Shown: positions 15,381-23,812 of the stretch, piece by piece
Position numbering within the stretch: the stretch's first letter is position 1
How the letters are laid out: each line of letters starts with the position of its first letter
Origin: RUG14300 sp964391805
GTDB taxonomy: Bacteria; Bacillota; Clostridia; Christensenellales; CAG-1252
Assembly (NCBI GenBank): GCA_964391805.1
Contig: CAYMNK010000001.1
Span: forward strand, 124,001 to 188,000
Length of the DNA stretch: 64,000 nucleotides
Direction: 5' to 3'
Translations under genes and position numbers: made by a program
The notes under the pieces: generated by a model
What the model was told of the DNA's origin: nothing
The model's input: the letters and a program-made list of their open reading frames with translations, nothing else
Databases searched by the model: none

Positions 15381-17911
15381 TATTCTTTTGCCTCCAGCCA
15401 ATTATTTGCGGATCCCGTTTCAGCAATGAGGGGAACCTTAAGTTCTATTATATCTTCCATAGATTTTTTAACGATTTCCGAAACTTTATCAACATATTTT
15501 TCGGGACAATCTACAATCAATTCGTCATGAACTTGTAGAATCAATTTTGCGTCATCAATCGATTTAAGAGCATCGAACACCTTAATCATTGCAAGTTTAA
15601 TAATGTCGCTTGCTGTTCCTTGTAAAGGCATATTCATTGCCGCCCTCTCTCCGAACATACGCATATTGTAGACAGTTGAGTTTAACTCGGGAATTATTCT
15701 TCTACGAGCGAATAGTGTTTGAACATATCCACATTCTTTGGCTTTTTGAACAGTTCCGTCCATAAATTGTTTTACCTTAGGATATGTTTCGAAATATTTC
15801 TTTATGAATTCGCGTGCTTCGCCAACACTACAACCAATGTCTTCACTTAAACCAAAATCGCTAATACCATAAATGATACCGAAGTTAACCGCTTTTGCTT
15901 TACGTCTCATTTCCTTAGTTACTTCGTTAATCGGCACTCCGAATACCGCACTTGCTGTAGCCGAGTGAATGTCCTTATTGGATTGAAAATCTCTTATCAT
16001 TCTTTCATCACCCGACATGTGTGCCATCAGTCTAAGTTCGATTTGCGAATAATCGGAAACAACAAGCGCATTACCATTGGATGCTATGAACGCTTTACGA
16101 ATTTCTCTACCTTCGGTCGTCCTAACTGGGATATTTTGTAAATTGGGCTCAGTTGACGATAATCTACCTGTCGTTGTCAATGCTTGTTTAAAAATGGTAT
16201 GCAAACGATTAGTTGAATCGAGTTGTTTTTTGATACCAACGACATAAGTTGACCTTAGTTTTGCATATTTCCTATAATCCAAAATTAGCGGTATGATAGG
16301 ATTTAAATAATAAAGTTTTTCTAATACGTCGGCACTTGTACTTTTTTTCTTCCCGCCAGGCAATCCAAGTTTATCGAATAGTATCTCTCCAAGTTGCTTA
16401 GGCGAGTTGATATTAAAAGTGGTACCTGCGATTTTATAAATATCACTTTCATAAGATTCAATCAAAGCATCATATGTGTCGTTTAAGCTATCTATCTTAT
16501 CGACATCAACTCTAAAACCAGTTTTTTCCATTAAATACAATACTTCAACGAGGGGAAGTTCAATATCGGTATAAACGGAATAACTGCCCTCTTGTATTGT
16601 TTTTGACTTTAATACTTCAAAAAGTTCTATTGCACTGCAAGCAGGTGCTTCGGCATCAAATCCATATCCTTCCAACAATGGCTTTAGCTCTGTTTTATGA
16701 CGTGAAACATCCGCAACATAACTTAATAACAACAAATCGTTAGCTTTAAAGGGTTGAATATACTTATCTAAAGAATGATACATTGACTTCAAATCGAAAA
16801 CTAAAATCGATATATCGGTTCTTTTAAGGTATGCCGAAATTTGTTCTAAAGCAAATTCCTCATCAACGGTTATAGACAATAAATCCTCTGCCTCTTTAAT
16901 GATATATTCGTTTAATCCGTCGGGCGTAAAACTCAATCTTTCATCATAAATAAAACAAATCTTCTTAGTCGTTTCCACTTCCTTTAATGCATTTAAAAGA
17001 GCTTGGTTATCGTCAAGCGAAATTACATTATGATGAACGGTTTCGACAGTTCCTATATCTCTATTGAAATCGAATAGGTCCTCAACGTTTTTAAAATCAA
17101 ATTCTATTAATGCTCGATATGCGTCATCCGATAAACTACCTTTAAATTCCAAATCGGATTCGGTGTATGTTATCGGTACTTCTCTATAAATGGTTGCAAG
17201 TTTTTTGGTAATATAAGCGTCATCTTTACCGTCGATGAGTTTTTCTTTGAGTTTACCTTTGATATCGTCAATATGAGCATAAATGTTATCAAGATCACCA
17301 TATTCGGATATTAGATTCGTCGCAGTGACCTTACCAACACCTGCTACACCCTTTAAGTTATCGGAAGAATCTCCCATCAGTCCCTTCAAATCGGTGATAT
17401 TGATAGGTTCTCTAATTCCTTCTTCTTTTAGTAATGCAGGGGTATATTTAATTACATCAGTTATACCCTTTTTAGTGTGATAAACTGTGGTATGCGCGTC
17501 GGATAACTGCAATAAATCCTTATCTCCGGATACAATGATTGTTTCACCGTCGAAATTTTTGGATAATGTTCCCAAAATATCGTCGGCCTCATATCCTTCG
17601 AGTGAAAAGATTGCTATATCCATTTTAACCAATAGTTCCTTTAATAAAGGAATTTGTTGAACCAATTCTTCGGGCATGGGATGTCTACCTGCTTTATATT
17701 CCGCATACTCTTTATGACGGAAAGTCGGTGCTTTTAAATCGAATGCACAGGCAATATGAGTCGGTTTTTCTTCTTTTATAAGTTTGGATAACATCTTAAC
17801 AAAACCAAAAATACCGCCTGTACAAATACCTTTGGAACTAGTAAGATTGGGCATTGCATAAAATGCTCTATTTACTATACTATTGCCGTCTATAAGAAGA
17901 AGTTTTTTCAT
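15380..17911 (-). CDS. polA: DNA polymerase I
   Basis: Family A polymerase of 843 aa for Okazaki fragment processing and repair. An N-terminal 5'-3' FEN-like exonuclease (1-290; LLIDGNSIVNRAFYA, GYEADDILG) is followed by a 3'-5' exonuclease-like domain (about 300-460) that lacks clear DxE/YxxxD catalytic residues and is probably inactive, as in many Firmicutes. The polymerase domain (470-843) is intact: VVSDYSQIELRLMAH (motif A), RRKAKAVNFGIIYG (O helix) and LQVHDELIVDCP (motif C). It is the first gene of polA-coaE-slt. Confidence 0.96.
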   Translation of the reverse strand: MKKLLLIDGNSIVNRAFYAMPNLTSSKGICTGGIFGFVKMLSKLIKEEKPTHIACAFDLKAPTFRHKEYAEYKAGRHPMPEELVQQIPLLKELLVKMDIAIFSLEGYEADDILGTLSKNFDGETIIVSGDKDLLQLSDAHTTVYHTKKGITDVIKYTPALLKEEGIREPINITDLKGLMGDSSDNLKGVAGVGKVTATNLISEYGDLDNIYAHIDDIKGKLKEKLIDGKDDAYITKKLATIYREVPITYTESDLEFKGSLSDDAYRALIEFDFKNVEDLFDFNRDIGTVETVHHNVISLDDNQALLNALKEVETTKKICFIYDERLSFTPDGLNEYIIKEAEDLLSITVDEEFALEQISAYLKRTDISILVFDLKSMYHSLDKYIQPFKANDLLLLSYVADVSRHKTELKPLLEGYGFDAEAPACSAIELFEVLKSKTIQEGSYSVYTDIELPLVEVLYLMEKTGFRVDVDKIDSLNDTYDALIESYESDIYKIAGTTFNINSPKQLGEILFDKLGLPGGKKKSTSADVLEKLYYLNPIIPLILDYRKYAKLRSTYVVGIKKQLDSTNRLHTIFKQALTTTGRLSSTEPNLQNIPVRTTEGREIRKAFIASNGNALVVSDYSQIELRLMAHMSGDERMIRDFQSNKDIHSATASAVFGVPINEVTKEMRRKAKAVNFGIIYGISDFGLSEDIGCSVGEAREFIKKYFETYPKVKQFMDGTVQKAKECGYVQTLFARRRIIPELNSTVYNMRMFGERAAMNMPLQGTASDIIKLAMIKVFDALKSIDDAKLILQVHDELIVDCPEKYVDKVSEIVKKSMEDIIELKVPLIAETGSANNWLEAKE

Positions 17912-17949
17912 CTAACACCTCAATGCGTTTTTATAATTATACCATTTTA

Positions 17950-17979
17950 TTAACTATTTTTATACAATTAAATAGTTAA
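17950..17979. promoter_or_regulatory. Inverted repeat upstream of polA
   Basis: Ten-base arms TTAACTATTT/AAATAGTTAA separated by 10 bases lie upstream of a TATAAT (17937-17942 region, minus strand). No clear -35 box lies at the right distance. This could be an operator. Confidence 0.4.
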
Positions 17980-18003
17980 CATATCATAAATTGATTCTTT
18001 TAT

Positions 18004-18047
18004 GAAAAAATCGCTACAAAAGAATACTATCCAATATAGCGATTTCT
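18004..18047 (-). terminator. Terminator of the rimP-efp operon
   Basis: On the minus strand the stem AATCGCTA/TAGCGATT is followed by TTTTTTC. It separates efp from polA. Confidence 0.75.
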
Positions 18048-18087
18048 AAAAGTCTTATGTATCTGTACATTTTGTACACATCGGAAT

Positions 18088-18654
18088 TTAGCCGATACGC
18101 TCCATATACGTTCCTGTTCTTGTGTCAACTCTGATCTTTTCGCCTTCGTTAACAAACATAGGAACTTGAATCTTGAATCCTGTTTCTAATGTAGCAGGCT
18201 TCGTACCGGGAGTAGCGGTATTACCTCTTACAGCGGGCTCACAAACTGTGATCAAAAGTTCAACAAAGGTTTCAGGCTCTACGAGGAATGCTTGTCCCTT
18301 ATAGAAAGATACGGTAACCTTACTACCTTCGATGATGAAGTTCAAAGCTTCGGAAACTTGGTCATAATTCAAAGGAATTTGATCATAAGTTTCGCTGTTC
18401 ATGAAATAGTAGAATTCGCCGTCATTGTAAAGATATTCCATACCGACTCTTTCAATCAATGCGGTTTCGAATTTATCTGTGGGGTTAAAGGTTTTTTCAA
18501 GGACGTTACCGCTCATTACGTTCTTAAGTTTGGTACGAACGAATGCAGCACCCTTACCGGGCTTAACGTGTTGGAAGTCAACGATAACCATTACGTTGCC
18601 TTCAAGTTCAAATGTGATACCTTTTCTGAAATCACCTGCTAAAATAAATCCCAT
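18088..18654 (-). CDS. efp: Translation elongation factor P
   Basis: A 188-aa three-domain OB/KOW protein that rescues ribosomes stalled at polyproline. The tip loop reads HVKPGKGAAF, with the lysine that may be modified in PGKG. The rest follows the family: EKTFNPTDKFETA, YLYNDGEFYYFMN and the C-terminal GFKIQVPMFVNEGEKIRVDTRTGTYMER. AAGGAG precedes the ATG. It lies 11 bases downstream of the pepP-like gene, a classic pairing in Firmicutes, and ends the long operon. Confidence 0.96.
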   Translation of the reverse strand: MGFILAGDFRKGITFELEGNVMVIVDFQHVKPGKGAAFVRTKLKNVMSGNVLEKTFNPTDKFETALIERVGMEYLYNDGEFYYFMNSETYDQIPLNYDQVSEALNFIIEGSKVTVSFYKGQAFLVEPETFVELLITVCEPAVRGNTATPGTKPATLETGFKIQVPMFVNEGEKIRVDTRTGTYMERIG

Positions 18655-18665
18655 ATATAATCTCC

Positions 18666-19721
18666 TTAAAGTATTATTAAATTTTTATCGCAACGCGTCA
18701 ACGTTACGGGGTTTCCGTTAGATAGATATAAACTATCTTCTATTCTGATACCGAACTTACCGGCAATATATACGCCCGGTTCGATAGTATAGATTTGATT
18801 ATTACAGAAAACGTCCTTACTTCTACGATTTAAGAACGGTCTCTCATGAATGTCGATACCTACTCCGTGTCCTAAAGAATGTGTAAAATATTTACCCAAT
18901 CCTTTGGATTCAAGGAATTCACGAACAATTCTATCAGCGTCGATACAAGCCATGTCTTCTTTAACGATAGATATACCGAGTTTATTAGCTTCTAAAACAT
19001 CGTTATAAACTCTGACATAATCGGGATTAGATGGTGTACCAAACGAGAACGATCTCGTAATATCCGAACAGTATCCTTTATATTTAGTACCGAAGTCGAG
19101 TGTAATCACGTCACCGTATTTCAACTTAGTGTGTCCCGGATGACCATGCGGATAAGCGGTATGCTCACCGAATACCGATATAGTATCGAATGCAATGCCT
19201 TCACCGCCTGCCCTAATATATTCGTATTGTAACAAATAGGCAAGTTCGAGTTCGGTCATACCCTCTCTAATTTGAGGAAGTAATGCATTAAATGCAGTAT
19301 CATTGAAGGAGCAAGCCTTTTGAATAATTGCAATTTCCTCATCTGTCTTAATCATACGAGGTGAAGAAATAACAACTTGACAATCTTTAATTTCCGCAAA
19401 ATGCGCGCTCAATACTTGATAATCGGTGTACGATATCGTTTCGGTTCCTAATACTTTGACACCTCTATCCGCCGCGTACTTCGATATAGTTTCTAAGTCG
19501 CTACAAGAAAGAGAAATCAAATTGAAGTAATCGGGTATATAAGACTTGGCTTCGAGTGTATATCTATCATCTGTAAAATAGAAAACGTCTTCCTTTGTCA
19601 CAAGAATGGCACACTCGGGATTATCATATCCGCCGTAATACAATGTATTTGAATGCGATGTGATAAGAAGTGCATCGGCACCCGAATTATTAAGAATATT
19701 ATTAATCAATTCTCTATTCAT
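18666..19721 (-). CDS. pepP: M24 Xaa-Pro aminopeptidase
   Basis: A 351-aa metallopeptidase removing N-terminal residues before proline. A creatinase-like N-terminal domain (1-125) precedes the pita-bread catalytic domain. Metal ligands are visible in VITLDFGTKYKGYCSDITRSF (two Asp), SLGHGVGIDIHE (His), TIEPGVYI (Glu) and GIRIEDS (Glu). Its position just upstream of efp fits, since both deal with proline-rich polypeptides. A promoter may exist in the 56-base gap upstream, but transcription from the rimP promoter is also likely. Confidence 0.94.
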   Translation of the reverse strand: MNRELINNILNNSGADALLITSHSNTLYYGGYDNPECAILVTKEDVFYFTDDRYTLEAKSYIPDYFNLISLSCSDLETISKYAADRGVKVLGTETISYTDYQVLSAHFAEIKDCQVVISSPRMIKTDEEIAIIQKACSFNDTAFNALLPQIREGMTELELAYLLQYEYIRAGGEGIAFDTISVFGEHTAYPHGHPGHTKLKYGDVITLDFGTKYKGYCSDITRSFSFGTPSNPDYVRVYNDVLEANKLGISIVKEDMACIDADRIVREFLESKGLGKYFTHSLGHGVGIDIHERPFLNRRSKDVFCNNQIYTIEPGVYIAGKFGIRIEDSLYLSNGNPVTLTRCDKNLIIL

Positions 19722-19777
19722 TTCGTTACCTCTTAAATATTATATATTATTATAATACATTTTGGCAAGTACATTTT

Positions 19778-20668
19778 TTATTTCTTAATATAATTATAGT
19801 ACACTTTTTTCATATAAACGGCGTCTTTACCCTGTGTTCCGTCCGATTCGCTCACGATATACGGCGTAAACCCTCTTTCGGCATAGATTTCGGCAAGAGG
19901 TTCGAATTCGGGACCATATTCGGTATCTTCGAATGTTAGGTGCTTTAATTCGCCCTTAGGACCGAATTTTACCTTGGAAAAATGGACGTGCATATTAGAA
20001 ATCTTTTCTTCGTCTATATGTTTAGCAAGTATATCGAAAATTTCCTGATAATCGGCTCTTGTGCGTAATATACCCTGATACCTCGCATTAATATGACCGA
20101 AATCTATACAAGGAAGTACGTTAGAGTGCATACTCGAAAGTATGGCAACTTCTTCTACTTCTCCAACTTGACTGCTTTTACCCATTGTTTCGGGGCAAAC
20201 GAATATTCCGTTGTTTACTAAAAAACTGTCATAAGTCTCAAGGAATCTGCCGAAGTTTTTCTCGGTTATTCCAAAAGCGGTTTCCTTATCGTTTTTAAGG
20301 TATGCACCTGGGTGAAATACCACTCTTTTAGCTCCAAGATCTCGAGCTGCAACGCAGGAATCATACAAATACATAAAAGTCTTTTGTATCATATTCTCAT
20401 CGGGATTGGCAAAGTTTATGAAGTATGGAGCATGTACGCTTATCTCCACTCCACCCTCAAGAAAAACATCACGCATAGCATTTCTCGTTTCGTTACTCAG
20501 TCTAACACCTTTCCCGAAAGAATATTCGAAGCAATCCAAACCGAGTTTGTTGATATACTCAGGAATTTGTAATGATGTCTTATATCCGCTTTCGTAAAAC
20601 TCGAGGTCTGCTCCCGACATTCCTATCTTTGCTCTATTCGCTGAAATCGATTCTAAATTACTATTCAT
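19778..20668 (-). CDS. Endonuclease IV-family TIM-barrel protein
   Basis: A 296-aa xylose-isomerase-like TIM barrel of the endonuclease IV group, which cuts DNA at abasic sites using three zinc ions. Metal-ligand positions are mostly present: SVHAPYF (His), VVFHPGAY (His), CPETMG (Glu), CIDFGHINA (Asp, His), MHVHFSK (His) and VSESDG (Glu). The DxH motif near the end of E. coli Nfo reads LKH here, so one Asp ligand seems lost. This makes it a family variant whose nuclease activity is likely but not certain. It overlaps the truB-ribF stop by 8 bases. Confidence 0.82.
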   Translation of the reverse strand: MNSNLESISANRAKIGMSGADLEFYESGYKTSLQIPEYINKLGLDCFEYSFGKGVRLSNETRNAMRDVFLEGGVEISVHAPYFINFANPDENMIQKTFMYLYDSCVAARDLGAKRVVFHPGAYLKNDKETAFGITEKNFGRFLETYDSFLVNNGIFVCPETMGKSSQVGEVEEVAILSSMHSNVLPCIDFGHINARYQGILRTRADYQEIFDILAKHIDEEKISNMHVHFSKVKFGPKGELKHLTFEDTEYGPEFEPLAEIYAERGFTPYIVSESDGTQGKDAVYMKKVYYNYIKK

Positions 20669-22457
20669 TAAATTCCTCCAAATCTCTTTGAATTTGCTCT
20701 TTTAACGCCTCTATCGTTTCGAAGTGAATGATATCTCTAATATACTTATCGAAGAATATTTCCACAGGATAATCGTAAATATTTCTATCAAAGTCGAGAA
20801 TATAAGCCTCTATATTGACCGAATTATCGTTAAAAGTCGGGTGTGTGCCCACATTAATAAGCGTTTTGTAATACTTACCGTCTACCCTGATTTCGCCTTT
20901 ATATACACCGAATTTAGGTGCAATTCTATTCTCGTTAAGTTTGAGATTAACGGTAGGAAATCCGATTTTACGTCCGTCTTCTCTACCGTGAAGAACTCTA
21001 CCGTATACGGAATAGCGACGATTAAGCAGTTTTGTTGCTGTTTCTATTTTGCCGTCTGCAATCATTTTTTTGATATATGATGAGCTGACTTTTACACCGT
21101 CAAAGGTAATATCGTCTATTATAATAAGCTTTATATCGTGCTTATTACAATAACTACTAAGTAATTCAATATTACCTTGTGCCTTATACCCAAATGTATA
21201 ATTTTTACCGACAACCAATGTACCGATATTGATTTTTGATGTCAATAGATCTAAAAAACTAATTGGCGATAATGACAAAAAATTATTATCGGGGATTGCG
21301 GTAAATACCTTATGAATACCTATTTTTTCAAATAGACCGCACCTTTCGTCGAATGAATATAGATCCTTTTCGGTTTTGGTATCAATCACACCGACTAACG
21401 GAGTTAAAAAGGTAAGAACAGCAGGAATTCCATTTGATTTTACAACCTCTCTCAATAAGGCAATGTGTCCTAAATGAATGGTATCAAAATAACCTAAGCC
21501 TATAGAATACTTTTGTTTATAAAGCGATTTATCGAAATCTTCAAAGGGCACAACATATTCTTCAAAGTTGCATATCATTTTTAAAAACCCTACCGAAAAA
21601 TCACCTATACCAAGTTCTTTACCGCCACATGTAACTCTACATAAACCATTTATTTCACTTGAGTATATTCTATTACCTACAGCAAAATCTTTCTTTAACT
21701 TGGAATTAAGTACAAATTCGGGATATCTATCAGCATACTCTTCCAACGATATAAATCCCTTACTACAGTCTAAAGCGATATCGTTAATAGATACCGAGTC
21801 CTCTATACTGAAACCGGCACACTCGAGCCTTATTATAAATGACATAAATGACGGTAATCCTAAAGCAATACCTAAATCACGAACGAATGATCTTATATAA
21901 GTTCCCGATGAGCAAGTAATATCAAATGTAAATCTATTCTTATTAATAGATACAAATTTAATATCAAAAATTTCGATATCAGCATCCTTGAGTTTTACTT
22001 CTTTACCCTCACGAGCAAGATCGTATGCTCTTTTACCGCCGATAGACTTCGATGAATAATCGGGAGGAAGTTGCTTTTGCTTACCTATAAAAATTGGAAT
22101 TATATCATTAATATGTGTTTTAAGGCTTTCGAAAAAGTCGTCAGAGAGATTATTAATATTATCATACCAATCGCACTTCTCTATCACTTTACCATAGGAG
22201 TCGAGAGTATCGGTACTTGCACCGAAAACGGCTTGAGCTCTATATGTCTTGGTATACACGCTGAAACTGTCAAAAAGTTTAGTTGCATTACCGATAGCAA
22301 CTACAAGAACTCCGCTTCCCCCGGGATCGAGAGTACCGAAATGGCCGATCTTGACCTTGGTACGAAATGCCGAACTCAGTATTCCGCGAAGTTTCACTAC
22401 CGCATCCGAAGACGTAAAACCGGTCGGCTTGATTACATTGTAGAATCCACTAATCAT
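20661..22457 (-). CDS. TruB-RibF fusion: tRNA pseudouridine-55 synthase and FAD synthetase
   Basis: One 598-aa frame joining two enzymes normally encoded by adjacent genes. Residues 1 to about 300 are TruB (GFYNVIKPTGFTSSDAV, catalytic Asp in GHFGTLDPGGSGVL, TYRAQAVFGASTDTLD), which makes pseudouridine 55 in tRNA. Residues from about 308 are RibF: an FMN adenylyltransferase site (GLGYFDTIHLGH) followed by riboflavin kinase (GRKIGFPTVNL, INVGTHPTF). No stop or start signal lies at the junction (YKQKYSIGLGYFD). Both halves keep their catalytic motifs. It is part of the rimP-efp operon. Confidence 0.93.
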   Translation of the reverse strand: MISGFYNVIKPTGFTSSDAVVKLRGILSSAFRTKVKIGHFGTLDPGGSGVLVVAIGNATKLFDSFSVYTKTYRAQAVFGASTDTLDSYGKVIEKCDWYDNINNLSDDFFESLKTHINDIIPIFIGKQKQLPPDYSSKSIGGKRAYDLAREGKEVKLKDADIEIFDIKFVSINKNRFTFDITCSSGTYIRSFVRDLGIALGLPSFMSFIIRLECAGFSIEDSVSINDIALDCSKGFISLEEYADRYPEFVLNSKLKKDFAVGNRIYSSEINGLCRVTCGGKELGIGDFSVGFLKMICNFEEYVVPFEDFDKSLYKQKYSIGLGYFDTIHLGHIALLREVVKSNGIPAVLTFLTPLVGVIDTKTEKDLYSFDERCGLFEKIGIHKVFTAIPDNNFLSLSPISFLDLLTSKINIGTLVVGKNYTFGYKAQGNIELLSSYCNKHDIKLIIIDDITFDGVKVSSSYIKKMIADGKIETATKLLNRRYSVYGRVLHGREDGRKIGFPTVNLKLNENRIAPKFGVYKGEIRVDGKYYKTLINVGTHPTFNDNSVNIEAYILDFDRNIYDYPVEIFFDKYIRDIIHFETIEALKEQIQRDLEEFNE

Positions 22458-22458
22458 C

Positions 22459-23412
22459 TTAATCTAAATTTTTATGTACGGCAAAAGTAAGCATATCGAG
22501 GACAATACCCAATTCACCGTTTACCCTACAACCGGCAGCATTTTTGTGACCGCCACCGCCGAAATCGCTTACAATATCGATTGCGTTAACATCGCCTTTA
22601 GTTCTAACGCTAACCTTGAAGGAGTTAGTATTAACTTCGGTAAGACCTATAGCTACTTTTACTTCTTCAGCTTTCAATATATCTGCTAAAACCCCGGAAG
22701 TTTGGTCGAGAGTACAGCCAAATTTGTCGAGATCCTCTTTGCTAAAGACTAAAAATGCGACTTTAGAGCCAAGTTCATATATAGCCTTAGAGATGACGTG
22801 GGCACTCAGTTTAACCAATGCCAAAGGCTTTTCATTAAGATATTTGCGGTATAATTCACTATTATTGATTCCGTATTTAAGTAATTCGGCACCCGTTTCA
22901 AGGGAACCCGAATTAACGTATTCATAAGCAAATCCACCGCAATCGGTAATCAAGCCGACATACAGCAATTCGGCAACGTCCTTTGTGATACATTCCGGGT
23001 AAAACCTTTTAACAAAACGGAAGACCAACTCTGCCGTCGAGGACGAAAGTTCCACATAATTCAACTTGGCAAAAGCTTCTCTGCCTTGATGATGATCTAT
23101 CGATACACTTTCTCCTTTTTCGAATAAGTATCCGTATTTACCGCATCTTTGAGGAGTGGAAACGTCAACCGAAATCATTAGATCGTAGTTATCGATTCTT
23201 TTCACTCCGAAACTGTCGGCAAAAGGTAAGTCCTTATACCCTTTGGGAAGTTCTCCGTCGCATAAACAATCGCATTCCTTCCCAAATAGCGAAAGCACTC
23301 GCCATAAAGCGAGCGCAGTTCCTATGGCATCGCCGTCAGGATTGATGTGAGTAACAATCCCGATTGTAGATGCTTTATTGATTTTTTTATAAATCAGTTC
23401 AAATTTATCCAT
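22459..23412 (-). CDS. nrnA: DHH/DHHA1 nanoRNase-phosphatase
   Basis: A 317-aa bifunctional oligoribonuclease and pAp phosphatase. The DHH domain shows THINPDGDAIGTALAL, the DVS motif in LMISVDVSTP and the signature SIDHHQGRE; the DHHA1 domain ends with DFGGGGHKNAAGC. It finishes mRNA decay and removes pAp. The ATG at 23412 is chosen because it lies 2 bases after the rbfA stop (TAAAATG); the longer start lies inside rbfA. It has no clear ribosome site, so it is probably translated by coupling. Confidence 0.92.
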   Translation of the reverse strand: MDKFELIYKKINKASTIGIVTHINPDGDAIGTALALWRVLSLFGKECDCLCDGELPKGYKDLPFADSFGVKRIDNYDLMISVDVSTPQRCGKYGYLFEKGESVSIDHHQGREAFAKLNYVELSSSTAELVFRFVKRFYPECITKDVAELLYVGLITDCGGFAYEYVNSGSLETGAELLKYGINNSELYRKYLNEKPLALVKLSAHVISKAIYELGSKVAFLVFSKEDLDKFGCTLDQTSGVLADILKAEEVKVAIGLTEVNTNSFKVSVRTKGDVNAIDIVSDFGGGGHKNAAGCRVNGELGIVLDMLTFAVHKNLD

Positions 23413-23413
23413 T

Positions 23414-23812
23414 TTAGTCGTCAAAATCAATATCGGTCGATTTTTCTTGAGGCACATCGTCCTCGAAATAGACCATATTTTCCTTGGCTTTATTAATTAA
23501 TTGATCCATTTTTTGAGCATACTCACTACTATCGTCTGGTTTAAAGATAAGAGTAGGCATCAAACGGATTCTTACCATATCCTTAACCTCATTGCGAATA
23601 AAACCTGCGCAATGATTCAAGGTTTCAAATGTTGCTTTCTTTTTCTCAGAATCGCCGTAATATGAAACATAGACTGTAGCATACTTCAAATCTTTGGTTG
23701 TATTAACCTCAGTAACGGTCAACATTCCCGAAATTCTGGGATCCTTGAGTTTAAAGTTAAGCACATATCCTATTTGTTTTGCTAATTCACTATTAACTCT
23801 ATCAATATTCAT
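23414..23812 (-). CDS. rbfA: Ribosome-binding factor A
   Basis: A 132-aa KH-fold factor for 30S maturation, acting on the 5' end of 16S rRNA. Typical motifs are VNSELAKQIGYVLNFKLKDPRI, MLTVTEVNTTKDLKYATVYVS and IRLMPTLIFKPDDS. Its ATG overlaps the infB stop (TAATG) and nrnA starts 2 bases after its end, so it is tightly coupled. Confidence 0.96.
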   Translation of the reverse strand: MNIDRVNSELAKQIGYVLNFKLKDPRISGMLTVTEVNTTKDLKYATVYVSYYGDSEKKKATFETLNHCAGFIRNEVKDMVRIRLMPTLIFKPDDSSEYAQKMDQLINKAKENMVYFEDDVPQEKSTDIDFDD

